64,000 nucleotides of DNA, taken from Alkalihalobacterium alkalinitrilicum (lineage in GTDB: Bacteria > Bacillota > Bacilli > Bacillales > Bacillaceae_F). Below, in pieces: positions 35,949 through 46,017 of the stretch. Every line of letters starts with the position of its first letter. Position 1 is the stretch's first letter. Position numbers and translations under genes: made by a program. The stretch covers positions 2,095,843 to 2,159,842 of the forward strand of contig NZ_KV917368.1 of the NCBI RefSeq assembly GCF_002019605.1, given 5' to 3'. The notes below the pieces were generated by a model. The model saw only the letters and a list, made by a program, of their open reading frames with translations, was not told where the DNA came from and did no database searches.

Positions 35949-37141
35949 CCTTGATCACCTCGCTCTACTTTCATTAATGTATGAACATCTTTATCTCCTC
36001 GACCAGATAAACAAACGAGAATTACAGAATCACTCGATAATTGTTTTGCACGTTCAAACGCTTTCGCCAACGCATGAGCACTTTCAATCGCAGGAATGAT
36101 CCCTTCAGATAAAGATAATTTTTTCAAAGCCTGAAGTGCTTCATCATCCGTCACAGCCTCATAAGATGCTCGTTCAATACTCGCTAAATATGCGTGTTCT
36201 GGCCCAACTCCTGGATAATCAAGCCCTGCGGATATCGAATATGGTTCAATTATCTGACCATTTTCATCTTGGAGCAAGTACGTAAGCGAGCCGTGAATAA
36301 CACCTCTCGTTCCTTTCGTTATTGTTGCAGCATGTTGATTAGTCGTTACCCCTTTGCCTGCAGCTTCTACGCCAATGAGCTTTACATCATCATTAAGAAA
36401 CGGGTAGAACATTCCTATCGCATTACTTCCGCCTCCTACACATGCGACTATCTCATCTGGCAAACGTCCTTCAACTGCTAGCATTTGCTTTTTCGATTCA
36501 TCACCTATAATTCTTTGAAATTCTCGTACCATTTTCGGATAAGGATGTGGCCCAACAACTGAGCCAATTAAATAGAAAGTATCTTCAGCATTCCCAACCC
36601 AATAACGGATCGCTTCATTAGTTGCATCTTTTAGCGTTTTACTTCCTGACAAAGCTGGAATGACTTCAGCACCAAGTAACTCCATTCGAAACACATTCAA
36701 CTTCTGCCTTTCGATATCTTCTTCCCCCATAAACACTTTACATTCTAATCCAAAACGTGCTGCAATCGTTGCTGTCGCAACACCATGTTGACCCGCGCCA
36801 GTTTCTGCAACAATTTTCTTTTTTCCCATTCGTTTTGCAAGAAGCGCTTGCCCAATCGCATTATTTAATTTGTGTGCCCCTGTGTGAAGTAAGTCTTCTC
36901 GCTTCAAATAAATTTTTGCTCCACCTAATTCTTTTGAAATATTTTCAGCGTATGTTAAAGGAGTTTCTCGTCCTGCGTACTCTTGTAAATGATGATGATA
37001 CTCTTCAAAAAATGATGGATCTTGTAAAGCCTCATCTAGTGCTCTCTCTAACTCTTCTATTGCATTCATTAACGTTTCAGGAACAAATTTGCCACCGAAT
37101 GGACCAAATCTTCCTCGTTCATCTGGATATTTTGCGATCAT
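35945..37141 (-). CDS. trpB: Tryptophan synthase beta subunit
   Basis: PLP enzyme that condenses indole with serine. The 398-residue protein has [18 protein letters not shown], the PLP lysine in [33 protein letters not shown], the phosphate-binding [10 protein letters not shown] and a C-terminal CLSGRGDKD. It overlaps trpF by 23 nt upstream and trpA by 4 nt downstream. Confidence 0.98.
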   Translation of the reverse strand: MIAKYPDERGRFGPFGGKFVPETLMNAIEELERALDEALQDPSFFEEYHHHLQEYAGRETPLTYAENISKELGGAKIYLKREDLLHTGAHKLNNAIGQALLAKRMGKKKIVAETGAGQHGVATATIAARFGLECKVFMGEEDIERQKLNVFRMELLGAEVIPALSGSKTLKDATNEAIRYWVGNAEDTFYLIGSVVGPHPYPKMVREFQRIIGDESKKQMLAVEGRLPDEIVACVGGGSNAIGMFYPFLNDDVKLIGVEAAGKGVTTNQHAATITKGTRGVIHGSLTYLLQDENGQIIEPYSISAGLDYPGVGPEHAYLASIERASYEAVTDDEALQALKKLSLSEGIIPAIESAHALAKAFERAKQLSSDSVILVCLSGRGDKDVHTLMKVERGDQG

Positions 37142-37778
37142 TTTGTTTAATCCTTTCTTCGATCTGGTTGATCATTGCTTTATCTTTTAGTCCGTTCACT
37201 TCGATCCCACTGGAAATATCAATACCTTCTGGTTGATACTTTAATAGCTGTTCAATATTACTAGGGTTAATGCCTCCAGCAATAAAAACTGGCTTTGCTA
37301 GAATTTTCCCTTGTTCGATATACTTAGGTATATGACTCCAATCAAAGGTTACTCCTGTCCCCCCCCATTGACCTTTTACTTTACTATCAATTATAAAAGC
37401 TTCAACAAAAGGTGCATAGTCTTTCATTTCATTCCATGCATTTTCTTTATGATGAATGACTTTCCATATGGGTTTTTCGACCCTTCGATGTAATTGTCGA
37501 ACATGATCAGGAGTCTCCGATCCATGACATTGGATGATATCGATCGGAACCGATAATATAATTTCCTCTATTTCCATGATCGTTGCATTGACAAACAACG
37601 CAACGATTTTTTTTCCTCGTTTATGTTTCACATGCTTTAACCAGTTGCTAACGCTTTCCGTACTAACTTTTCGCTTACTTTCCGCAAACACGAAACCGAT
37701 ATAGTCGGCTTTCGAACTAGAGACAATTCCAACATCTTGCAATGAATGGTTTCCGCAATATTTAAGCTTTGTTTGCAA
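37119..37778 (-). CDS. trpF: Phosphoribosylanthranilate isomerase
   Basis: Amadori rearrangement of phosphoribosylanthranilate. The TTG at 37778, about 9 nt after GGAGG, is chosen as start, giving 219 residues; a longer ATG start at 37802 would bury the ribosome site. The barrel shows [11 protein letters not shown] (catalytic Cys; the usual KICG), [22 protein letters not shown], and [15 protein letters not shown]. It overlaps the end of trpC by 17 nt. Confidence 0.95.
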   Translation of the reverse strand: MQTKLKYCGNHSLQDVGIVSSSKADYIGFVFAESKRKVSTESVSNWLKHVKHKRGKKIVALFVNATIMEIEEIILSVPIDIIQCHGSETPDHVRQLHRRVEKPIWKVIHHKENAWNEMKDYAPFVEAFIIDSKVKGQWGGTGVTFDWSHIPKYIEQGKILAKPVFIAGGINPSNIEQLLKYQPEGIDISSGIEVNGLKDKAMINQIEERIKQNDRKISR

Positions 37779-38535
37779 CCTTCTCTCCTCCAAATAAAGC
37801 ATCTATTCCTTCGGCTGGAGTATTCGCCCTCATTAAAGACTCACCAACTAAAATACCGTTCGCACCCGCTCTATAGACACGGTCCACATCATCTGAGCTA
37901 TGGATACCACTTTCACTTATGAATAAACTGTCTTTTGGTATGATTGAACTTAGTAATTCTGTTTGTTCTAGTGAAGTCTCAAATGTCTTTAAGTTCCGAT
38001 TGTTGACACCGAGTATTTTCGGAGTAAAGACTGAAAGAACTTCTTCTAATTCTTCGTTAGAGTGAACTTCTACAAGGCACTCTAGCCCTTTATCATAAGC
38101 AATAGTATATAACTCTTGCAATTTTTGTGTCTCAAAAATCCCTGCAATTAAAAGAATTGCATCGGCACCAATTCGAACACTTTCTTCAATTTGTATTGGA
38201 CTTATTATAAAATCTTTTCGTAAAATCGGAATTTTCACTTCTTCTTTTATCGCCGTTAAATAGCTTCGATGCCCCTGAAAATATGTTCGATCAGTTAAAA
38301 CTGAAATTGCATCAGCTCCTGCAGTTTCATACGCCTTTCCAATTTCAACTGGTTGAAAGTTTTCTTTAATTATCCCTTTTGAAGGTGAGGCTTTTTTTAC
38401 TTCCGCAATTAAACCTATTTTTCGATTGGGTTTAGAAAGATGCTTAAATAGCGATTGTCGTTCTACCGAGATCGCAGGCGGCAATGTTATTTGATCTAAC
38501 TCTTCTATTTTTGTTTCAATTATTTTTTTAAGCAT
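37762..38535 (-). CDS. trpC: Indole-3-glycerol-phosphate synthase
   Basis: Closes the indole ring in tryptophan synthesis. The 257-residue TIM barrel has the catalytic lysine in LIAEVKKASPSKGII, ISVLTDRTYFQGH, PILRKDFIISP, LGVNNRNLKTFET and SESGIHSSDDV. It overlaps trpD by 8 nt and trpF by 17 nt. Confidence 0.97.
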   Translation of the reverse strand: MLKKIIETKIEELDQITLPPAISVERQSLFKHLSKPNRKIGLIAEVKKASPSKGIIKENFQPVEIGKAYETAGADAISVLTDRTYFQGHRSYLTAIKEEVKIPILRKDFIISPIQIEESVRIGADAILLIAGIFETQKLQELYTIAYDKGLECLVEVHSNEELEEVLSVFTPKILGVNNRNLKTFETSLEQTELLSSIIPKDSLFISESGIHSSDDVDRVYRAGANGILVGESLMRANTPAEGIDALFGGEKVANKA

Positions 38536-39553
38536 CGATTATTTCCAACCTTTCTTCTTGTAAGTTAATAAATTGTTCATAGACTGTTTTGTTTGCAATT
38601 GCTTTTGTTACTTCTTTAACACCTTCTTCAATAGAAGACACTTTATTAGCTATATAAAGAGCTGCCCCTGCATTGAAAGCGACAATATTCCGAGCCGTTT
38701 CATTATTACCACCTTGGAAAACATTTAAGATGATCTCAGCACTTTCCTTAGGTGAGTTCACTTGAATGTCCGTTAACGGTCCTCTTGGTAACGAGACATC
38801 TTCTGGTGTTAGAACATATTGCGAGATTTCTCCTTCTTTTAATTCCGTTACAAATGTATTGGTACTAATCGAAATTTCATCTAACCCTTCAGCACCTGTA
38901 ACGAGCATCGCTCTTTTTACCCCTAGCTCTCTTAACGTTTTAGCCATAATAGCACCGTGCTTTTCATCAAAGACACCAATTAATTGAGCTTCTGCATTTG
39001 CAGGATTAGTTAATGGACCTAATAAGTTAAAAATTGAACGAAATCCTAATTCCTTCCTAGGGATGGCAACATTTTTCATCGCGACATGATAGAGTGGTGC
39101 AAATAAAAAACTCATTTTCTTTTCTTTCAGAACGACTGCCGCTTCTTCAGGACTCGTTTGAATTTGAATATTTAACTGTTCTAACACATCAGCACTACCA
39201 CTTTTGGATGAAACGGAGCGGTTTCCGTGCTTTGCAACCGTGACTCCAAGTGAAGAGAGGACAATAGCTGTAGCTGTTGAAATATTAAACGTTTTCGCAT
39301 GATCTCCTCCTGTACCGCAAGTGTCAATTACTCCTTTTTCATTATGCGGAATTGATATGGAGTGCTGTTTCATTGACTTAGCAAACCCGACCATTTCATC
39401 TAATGTCTCTCCACGAAACCTGAGAACCGTTAGTAAACTAGCAATCTGACTATGTGTTGCAGCACCTGACATGATTTCATCCATAGCAGATGTTGCTTCT
39501 TTTTCTGTCAATTGTTCACCTTGAATACATTTTTGCAAGATTTCTTTAAACAT
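38528..39553 (-). CDS. trpD: Anthranilate phosphoribosyltransferase
   Basis: Joins anthranilate and PRPP. The start is set at the ATG at 39553, eight nt after GGAGGAGG and overlapping the trpE stop, giving 341 residues. Motifs: IDTCGTGGDHAKTFNISTAT (PRPP-binding GTGGD), KHGNRSVSSKSGSADVLE, and KELGFRSIFNLLGPLTNPA. It is not fused to an amidotransferase. Confidence 0.96.
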   Translation of the reverse strand: MFKEILQKCIQGEQLTEKEATSAMDEIMSGAATHSQIASLLTVLRFRGETLDEMVGFAKSMKQHSISIPHNEKGVIDTCGTGGDHAKTFNISTATAIVLSSLGVTVAKHGNRSVSSKSGSADVLEQLNIQIQTSPEEAAVVLKEKKMSFLFAPLYHVAMKNVAIPRKELGFRSIFNLLGPLTNPANAEAQLIGVFDEKHGAIMAKTLRELGVKRAMLVTGAEGLDEISISTNTFVTELKEGEISQYVLTPEDVSLPRGPLTDIQVNSPKESAEIILNVFQGGNNETARNIVAFNAGAALYIANKVSSIEEGVKEVTKAIANKTVYEQFINLQEERLEIIDA

Positions 39554-41069
39554 TGCCAATTGCCTCCTCCGCATTTTGCTTAACCATCGTTTCTGCTAAT
39601 TGAACAGCATGTAAAAGTGCTTTCGCTTTATTCTTCGTTTCTTCATATTCATTTTCCGGTATCGAGTCAGCTACAATCCCAGCGCCAGCTTGCACATAAG
39701 CTTTTTTATTTTTTATCACCAACGTACGAATAGCAATGCACGAGTCAATGTTTCCATCAAATCCGAAGTAACCTATTGCTCCAGCATAAATGCCTCGTTC
39801 CGTCGGTTCGATTTCTTTTAAAATTTCCATTGCTCTAATCTTTGGCGCCCCTGAAACCGTCCCTGCAGGAAACGAAGAAGAAAAGGCTTCTAAAGGATGC
39901 GTACCTTCTTGGAGGCGTCCCGTTACTTTCGAGATAATATGCATGACGTGCGAGAAATTACCAACTTCTAATAATACAGGAGTTTCAACCGAACCGTATT
40001 TAGCCACTCGACCGATATCATTTCTTGCAAGATCAACAAGCATATAATGTTCGGCGCGTTCTTTTTCATCTGCCAATAAGTCTTGGGCTAAAGCATGATC
40101 TTCTACTTGTGTTTTTCCACGCGGTCTTGTTCCAGCAATCGGATGAATTTCCATATGTCCATCTTGAATTTGAACGAGCCGTTCAGGTGAACTACCGATA
40201 ATTTCGGTATCACCGATTTTTATATAAAATAAATAAGGAGACGGATTTACCATACTTAACACTCGATAAATATCCAAACCAGAAACGTTGATATCTACTT
40301 CAAACCGTTGAGATAGTACAGCTTGAAAGACGTCACCTGCACGAATATATTCTTTAATTCGTTCAACATCAGAAATAAATTTTGTTTTTGTGTAGTTAGA
40401 TTGAACATTTTCAAACGTTACGTCAACTTTATATGTTGGCGGTGGTAAAAATCGTTTATCTTTTGAACTTTCCATCATTTGATTGACTACCCTTTTCAGA
40501 GTTTTTGCTGTTTCATTAAAGATGTCTTTATTTTCCGCATCACTACTACCAGATCTAGGAAGGGAAATTAAGTACATTTCTTTTTTGTGATGATCATAGG
40601 CAATTACAAGTTCACAAAACATAAAATGAACTGTTTCCTTTTTGTCATCTTCTCTCGCAAGGACTCGTTCAAATTGTTCGACGGCGTCATAGGATACATG
40701 ACCGACCATCCCACTATGAAACGGAACGGGTAGTTTTATTGGTTTAACATCTACATATTTCGTAGCGTAATCAAATGCATCTTGAAAAGATGATGCTGTA
40801 TGAATGGTTGTTTCTTGTTCTTTGATAAGGAAGTTGTTTCCTTTATTACTTAAAAATAACTTTGGATATAAGCCAATAAAAGAAAATCTAGACCATGGTG
40901 ACTGTTCATCTTTACTTTCAAGTAAATAAACAGCATCTTTTTCTAATTGACGAAATATTTGAATGGGGGTTAACGTATCGGCAAATAAGTGACCAATGAT
41001 GGGTACTGTTCTGAATTTTTTTGCATCTTCTAGGTAAGATGCTAATGAGGTATTTAACATTGTTTTCAC
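39546..41069 (-). CDS. trpE: Anthranilate synthase component I
   Basis: Converts chorismate to anthranilate using ammonia from a glutamine amidotransferase. The 507-residue protein has the N-terminal regulatory part (LLESKDEQSPWSRFSFIGL, the Trp-binding LLES motif) and the chorismate-binding half with HPIAGTRPRGKT, FSHVMHIISKVTG and FPAGTVSGAPKIRAMEI. There is no trpG in the cluster; as in B. subtilis the amidotransferase is probably the PabA/TrpG of the folate genes. Its Shine-Dalgarno lies in a hairpin (41063-41091), and a TRAP-type attenuator precedes it. Confidence 0.97.
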   Translation of the reverse strand: MKTMLNTSLASYLEDAKKFRTVPIIGHLFADTLTPIQIFRQLEKDAVYLLESKDEQSPWSRFSFIGLYPKLFLSNKGNNFLIKEQETTIHTASSFQDAFDYATKYVDVKPIKLPVPFHSGMVGHVSYDAVEQFERVLAREDDKKETVHFMFCELVIAYDHHKKEMYLISLPRSGSSDAENKDIFNETAKTLKRVVNQMMESSKDKRFLPPPTYKVDVTFENVQSNYTKTKFISDVERIKEYIRAGDVFQAVLSQRFEVDINVSGLDIYRVLSMVNPSPYLFYIKIGDTEIIGSSPERLVQIQDGHMEIHPIAGTRPRGKTQVEDHALAQDLLADEKERAEHYMLVDLARNDIGRVAKYGSVETPVLLEVGNFSHVMHIISKVTGRLQEGTHPLEAFSSSFPAGTVSGAPKIRAMEILKEIEPTERGIYAGAIGYFGFDGNIDSCIAIRTLVIKNKKAYVQAGAGIVADSIPENEYEETKNKAKALLHAVQLAETMVKQNAEEAIGNV

Positions 41070-41091
41070 TCCTTAATATCATGAGTGAAAA
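41063..41091 (-). promoter_or_regulatory. Hairpin sequestering the trpE ribosome-binding site
   Basis: TTTTCACTC / GAGTGAAAA (9 bp, 11-nt loop) includes the AAGGAGTG Shine-Dalgarno of trpE at its loop-stem border. In B. subtilis, TRAP binding to read-through mRNA promotes an equivalent structure that blocks trpE translation. Confidence 0.7.
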
Positions 41092-41111
41092 TGAATGCGA
41101 GAAAGTGGAGA

Positions 41112-41237
41112 ATATCAATTTTTTTTGCAATATTCATTCAATAAAAACTGTTAGAACATTACAACAACATCACCAAAAAAGGTGAAAATTGATATCTTCT
41201 ATAAAGTTTAACCATTTGCTAAGAGTTAAACTTTATA
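41112..41237 (-). other. Additional stems in the trpE leader
   Basis: A perfect 13-bp hairpin (41200-41212 with 41225-41237, TATAAAGTTTAAC / GTTAAACTTTATA) and a longer-range helix pairing 41185-41196 with 41112-41124 that encloses CACC-TTTTTT-GGTG. These lie between the attenuator and the ribosome site and could take part in the alternative folds of the leader. Confidence 0.6.
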
Positions 41238-41244
41238 AAAGCAC

Positions 41245-41272
41245 AAAAACCCTTAAACTGACAGTTTAAGGG
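41245..41272 (-). terminator. trp attenuator (intrinsic terminator)
   Basis: Perfect stem CCCTTAAACT / AGTTTAAGGG with a 3-nt loop followed by TTTTT on the minus strand, just downstream of the GAG/TAG repeats and about 175 nt before trpE. Confidence 0.92.
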
Positions 41273-41292
41273 TATCATTAATAAACGTATTC

Positions 41293-41357
41293 CCTCTGCT
41301 CAGCTCTACTCAACTATTCATTCTCATCTCTGCTCTTCTTAAACTATACTAAACCTA
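41293..41357 (-). promoter_or_regulatory. TRAP-binding site of the trp leader
   Basis: On the minus strand about eleven NAG triplets follow each other with 2- or 3-nt spacers: TAG at 41357, 41351 and 41346, AAG, then GAG/TAG repeats to 41293, with one degenerate GAA in the middle. This is the pattern bound by the 11-subunit TRAP ring. The gene for TRAP, mtrB, is in the same window. Confidence 0.88.
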
Positions 41358-41390
41358 CATGTAACTTTATTTAAATTAATTGTATTTCAT

Positions 41391-41414
41391 CTAATCTCAT
41401 TCTCATCTAATCTA
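41391..41414 (-). promoter_or_regulatory. Second, upstream cluster of five TRAP-like triplets
   Basis: Immediately after the aroH stop codon the minus strand reads TAG-AT-TAG-AT-GAG-AAT-GAG-AT-TAG: five triplets with TRAP spacing, separated by about 33 nt from the main site. Confidence 0.65.
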
Positions 41415-41422
41415 CTTTAATT

Positions 41423-41806
41423 TTACCTTGAGTCATCTTTATTTGTCAATTGTAAATCAGGCCGAAGTGTAACAGCTTGCTCTAAATAAATATGCTCAAC
41501 TTCAGCTTGAGGTACGTCTGTTTCTGCTGTTATCATGACACGGATACACATTGGTAAACTGTTTGGCACTGGAATTTCTAGGGCACACATGATCGGAACA
41601 AACTTCCAACCCTCGAACCGACGTAATGCTTTAGCTGGGAATGTGGCATTCAAATCGTGAGTTACGGTCACTATAATTTGAGCAACATCCTCTGGTTCAA
41701 TATGATTTTTAGTAATCAGAGCTTCCAATAATTTCTCTGTTGCATCCAAAATAACGTTTTCTTCATTAACTTCGACAGTTGTTGCGCCTCGAATTCCTCT
41801 AATCAT
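41423..41806 (-). CDS. aroH: Chorismate mutase, AroH type
   Basis: Monofunctional trimeric chorismate mutase converting chorismate to prephenate. The 127-residue protein shows MIRGIRGATTVEVNEEN (Arg7 region), MCALEIPVPNSLPMCIRVM (containing the active-site Cys, Glu and Arg corresponding to C75, E78 and R90 of B. subtilis) and a flexible C-terminal tail. It lies between aroB and trpE as in B. subtilis. Confidence 0.97.
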   Translation of the reverse strand: MIRGIRGATTVEVNEENVILDATEKLLEALITKNHIEPEDVAQIIVTVTHDLNATFPAKALRRFEGWKFVPIMCALEIPVPNSLPMCIRVMITAETDVPQAEVEHIYLEQAVTLRPDLQLTNKDDSR

Positions 41807-41809
41807 TTT

Positions 41810-42901
41810 CTACTCCCCCTTTATTTCCTTTAAGAGCAGCTCTTTGATCGGCTCTTCATCAACACTTACAACCTCTACTCTCCCAAGTTCTTTCATTAGC
41901 ACCATTCGAATGATACCTTTATGGGCTTTTTTATCTTTTTTCATTGTATGTAAAAGTTGACTTACATCTAATTGACTCGGAATATCTGTTTTAAACCCTA
42001 ATTTCGTTAGCCAGTTTTTGATTTCATCTACTGGCAACGGAATATTATAGTAGCGTTCACTCACCCTCATTGCAAAAATCATTCCAATGGCTACTGCTTC
42101 ACCATGAGTAATTTTTCCATAACCTAATCCTGTTTCAATCGCATGGCCCAACGTATGGCCGAAATTGAGTATGGCACGAATCCCAGTTTCCTTTTCGTCT
42201 TCACTAACGACAGCCGCCTTCACACGAATAGAACGTAAGAGAAGTTGTTCAGCTAAGCTTCCTTTTATGTTAGTGAAATCAACGATATTATCTTTGAACC
42301 ATTGAAAAAGAGAGGCATCCCAAATTAACGAATGTTTAATCGCCTCGGCAAAACCTGATCTCCATTCATGCAACGGTAGACTTTGAAGTGCTTCTGGGTC
42401 ATATAATACAGCTTCAGGTTGATGAAAAGCCCCAATCATATTTTTACCCAGGGAATGATTGATTCCCACTTTTCCACCAACACTACTATCATGAGCTAGT
42501 AAAGTGGTCGGTATTTGAATAAATGGGATCCCACGCATATAGGTTGCAGCCACAAAACCCGCAAGATCTCCAATAACCCCACCGCCCAGTGCGATGATGA
42601 GAGAATTACGGTCTAAACCTATTTCTAAGGCATATGTTTGTATCTCATAGTACTGTTGAAATGATTTCGACTGTTCACCAGCTGGTACTACATATTCATA
42701 AACTTCAGACAGCTGATCTACTACATGTTTTTTTACATCTTGTAAATATAACGGAGCCACATGGTCATCCGTTATAATCAAAACCGAAGATGATTTTTGC
42801 TGTAATGAATTAGGCAGATATTCATTCCATTTGAAACGAATACCTTCACCAATCCATACAGAATATTGTTTAGAGGATGTATTAATGTGTAATTGTTCCA
42901 T
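41810..42901 (-). CDS. aroB: 3-dehydroquinate synthase
   Basis: Second shikimate-pathway enzyme, NAD- and zinc-dependent. The 363 residues include the NAD site LGGGVIGDLAGFVAATYMRG, PTTLLAHDSSVGGKVGIN, and the metal ligands in RAILNFGHTLGHAIE and ITHGEAVAIGM. Its ATG overlaps the aroC stop (TAATG), so translation is coupled. Confidence 0.97.
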   Translation of the reverse strand: MEQLHINTSSKQYSVWIGEGIRFKWNEYLPNSLQQKSSSVLIITDDHVAPLYLQDVKKHVVDQLSEVYEYVVPAGEQSKSFQQYYEIQTYALEIGLDRNSLIIALGGGVIGDLAGFVAATYMRGIPFIQIPTTLLAHDSSVGGKVGINHSLGKNMIGAFHQPEAVLYDPEALQSLPLHEWRSGFAEAIKHSLIWDASLFQWFKDNIVDFTNIKGSLAEQLLLRSIRVKAAVVSEDEKETGIRAILNFGHTLGHAIETGLGYGKITHGEAVAIGMIFAMRVSERYYNIPLPVDEIKNWLTKLGFKTDIPSQLDVSQLLHTMKKDKKAHKGIIRMVLMKELGRVEVVSVDEEPIKELLLKEIKGE

Positions 42902-44073
42902 TAAAACAACCTCGCACGCTCTTCATGACGCTCAATATTTTCCTTAATTTCATCTACTCGATCACTACCGAACTTTTCAAGAAGTGCATTAGCGATTTCC
43001 CATGCCACAACAGCTTCAGCAACAACTGATGCAGCAGGAACGGCACAGCTATCAGAACGTTCTATACTTGCAGCAAAAGGCTCTTTCGTATCTATATCGA
43101 CACTTTGAAGAGGTTTATATAGGGTCGGGATTGGCTTCATAACACCACGAACGACAATAGGCATTCCATTTGTCATTCCACCTTCTAATCCTCCAAGGTT
43201 ATTTGTTTTCCTTGTATAACCATTATCTTCATCCCATAATATTTCATCATGAACTTGACTTCCTGGTTTGCGAGCTGCTTCAAAGCCAACTCCAATCTCT
43301 ACACCTTTAAAAGCATTAATACTCATAATAGCTGCAGCTAAATTCCCATCAAGCTTACGATCATATTGAACATGGCTTCCAAGACCAATCGGAACTCCTT
43401 CAACGACTACTTCAACAATTCCACCGATAGAATCTCCATCTTTTTTAGCATCATCAATTGCAGTCATCATTTTTTGCGTCGCTGCATCATCTAAGCACCG
43501 TACAGGAGATGCTTCAGAGCGTGCTTGTAGATCCGCCATCGATGTATAAGCCGTATTATCTGCTTTCACGCCACCAATTTCAAGGACGTGACCACCGACC
43601 TCGATACCAAACGTTTTAAGAATTTTTTTAGCTACGGCACCAGCTGCTACACGAACCGTTGTTTCACGAGCTGATGAGCGTTCTAATATATTTCTCATAT
43701 CGCGATGTCCATATTTAATAGCACCATTTAAATCAGCATGTCCTGGCCTTGGCCGTGTCACTTTCCGTTTCATCTCTTGCTCTTCTTCTTCAGTTAACGG
43801 ATCAGCCCCCATGATTTTGGTCCAGTTTTTCCAATCATTATTTTCAACTACGAGTGTAATAGGGGCTCCCGTCGTTTTACCATGACGAACCCCACTCAAT
43901 ATATCAACGACATCTTTTTCAATTTGCATGCGACGGCCTCTTCCGTGTCCACCTTGTCTACGTGCTAAATCGACATTGATATCTTCACTTACTAAATCAA
44001 GGTGAGCGGGTACACCTTCTATTATCGTCGTTAATTGTGGTCCATGCGATTCTCCTGCTGTAAGGTATCTCAT
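42901..44073 (-). CDS. aroC: Chorismate synthase
   Basis: Last shikimate-pathway enzyme, FMN-dependent; called aroF in B. subtilis. The start is the ATG at 44073 after GGAGGAGG, giving 390 residues: [13 protein letters not shown] at the N-terminus, [48 protein letters not shown]. First gene of the aroC-aroB-aroH-trp-hisC-tyrA-aroE supraoperon. Confidence 0.97.
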   Translation of the reverse strand: MRYLTAGESHGPQLTTIIEGVPAHLDLVSEDINVDLARRQGGHGRGRRMQIEKDVVDILSGVRHGKTTGAPITLVVENNDWKNWTKIMGADPLTEEEEQEMKRKVTRPRPGHADLNGAIKYGHRDMRNILERSSARETTVRVAAGAVAKKILKTFGIEVGGHVLEIGGVKADNTAYTSMADLQARSEASPVRCLDDAATQKMMTAIDDAKKDGDSIGGIVEVVVEGVPIGLGSHVQYDRKLDGNLAAAIMSINAFKGVEIGVGFEAARKPGSQVHDEILWDEDNGYTRKTNNLGGLEGGMTNGMPIVVRGVMKPIPTLYKPLQSVDIDTKEPFAASIERSDSCAVPAASVVAEAVVAWEIANALLEKFGSDRVDEIKENIERHEERARLF

Positions 44074-44121
44074 TGTACTCCTCCTCCAACGTCTTCTCTC
44101 TTTAACGCTTTTATGCACTAA

Positions 44122-44150
44122 ATTATATCATAACTTTATTTTTTTGTCTT
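44122..44150 (-). promoter_or_regulatory. Promoter of the aro-trp supraoperon
   Basis: AAGACA (44145-44150) and TATAAT (44122-44127) 17 nt apart on the minus strand, 50 nt before aroC. Confidence 0.55.
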
Positions 44151-44258
44151 TTTAAATTTTTCTCTTTATTAATCAAATCTACGAGTAGAAAATATTAGAT
44201 ATTTCAGTTTATCAGAAAATTTTTAAAAAAGAAAGATGCATTCTTTTGACTATGCTAC

Positions 44259-45098
<840 letters not shown>

Positions 45099-45211
45099 CT
45101 ACAAAAAGTTATGGCAATACATTTAATAATGGGACAACTAGAGGTACGTAACCTTTACCCTAAAAAAAGTAGCATGAATTAACTTAAATTTAAATAGATT
45201 ATTAATTATTG

Positions 45212-45242
45212 AAAAAAGAAGGCATCTAGATTAGACGCCTTC
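45212..45242 (-). terminator. Terminator after ndk
   Basis: Stem GAAGGCGTCTA / TAGATGCCTTC followed by TTTTTT on the minus strand, 10 nt beyond the ndk stop. Confidence 0.85.
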
Positions 45243-45251
45243 CCCTCAGAA

Positions 45252-45695
45252 TTAAACCCATTTACTAATTGTTTTGTCGTAATTGTTCAATTCTTCTTCT
45301 TTGAAGAAAATACCAATCTCACGTACCGCACTCTCAGGTGAGTCAGAACCGTGAATAACATTCATTGCTACTTGTGTTGCAAAATCACCACGGATCGTTC
45401 CTGGTGCAGCATCTGCCGGGTTTGTAGCACCCATCATTGTACGAGCTGTAGAGATTACTTTTTCACCTTCCCAAACCATTGCAAAAACAGGTCCAGAAGT
45501 AATGAAGTCTACTAATTCACCAAAAAAAGGACGCTCTTTGTGCTCAGCGTAATGTGTTTCAGCAAGGTCCTTTGAAACCGTCATCAATTTTGCGCCTACT
45601 AAATTAAAACCTTTTTTTTCAAAACGAGAAACAATTTCTCCCACAAGGTTACGTTGAACTCCGTCTGGTTTAACCATTAAAAATGTTCTTTCCAT
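45252..45695 (-). CDS. ndk: Nucleoside diphosphate kinase
   Basis: Transfers the gamma-phosphate between nucleoside triphosphates and diphosphates. The 147-residue enzyme has [15 protein letters not shown], the Kpn-loop region and the phospho-histidine in [20 protein letters not shown]. Single-gene unit between hepT and cheR with its own promoter at 45743-45771 and terminator. Confidence 0.97.
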   Translation of the reverse strand: MERTFLMVKPDGVQRNLVGEIVSRFEKKGFNLVGAKLMTVSKDLAETHYAEHKERPFFGELVDFITSGPVFAMVWEGEKVISTARTMMGATNPADAAPGTIRGDFATQVAMNVIHGSDSPESAVREIGIFFKEEELNNYDKTISKWV

Positions 45696-45742
45696 TATAA
45701 AACCCTACCTCTCATTTTTCATGTTATGTAAAAGCCTTTTCG

Positions 45743-45771
45743 ATTATATCAAATATTGGCGAATTATACAA
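45743..45771 (-). promoter_or_regulatory. Sigma-A promoter of ndk
   Basis: TTGTAT (45766-45771) and TATAAT (45743-45748) 17 nt apart on the minus strand. The -35 box coincides with the edge of dispersed repeat copy 2, so the element sits directly against the promoter. Confidence 0.65.
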
Positions 45772-45966
45772 TAAAGTGAAACTTCATTCAGTAGGGGTTT
45801 TCTTCAGCACCCACTGAATGTTAGTTGAGACCCTCACGAGGTGGGTCATACAGACGTTGTCACAGGACGTGACGTTATGAGTTTGTGTTCATTTAAGCAT
45901 TTACTTAGTCTTTATTATTGCCTCAAGCTTTGAAATGGGAGGCTTAGCACCAGTTAAACGGGATAA
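45769..45966 (+). repeat. Dispersed structured repeat, copy 2 (full length, about 198 bp)
   Basis: Begins CAATAAAGTGAAACTTCATT and ends ACGGGATAA. Hairpins include CATTCAGT...ACTGAATG, GACCCTCACGAGGTGGGTC and GTCACAGGACGTGAC. Same family and order of parts as copy 1 (25151-25366, minus). It fills the hepT-ndk gap, which contains no gene. Confidence 0.85.
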
Positions 45967-45968
45967 TT

Positions 45969-46009
45969 AAAAAAACGGGCCAGAAACCTTTATCAGATAA
46001 AGCGCTGGC
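45969..46009 (-). terminator. Terminator after hepT
   Basis: Stem GCCAG..CTTTATC / GATAAAG..CTGGC followed by CCG and seven Ts on the minus strand, 8 nt after the hepT stop. Confidence 0.8.
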
Positions 46010-46017
46010 GCCATTTA

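Noticed and set aside
41091-41130. Short frame overlapping the trpE start
   Set aside because: It overlaps trpE out of frame, has no Trp codons suggestive of a leader peptide, and TRAP control does not need one.
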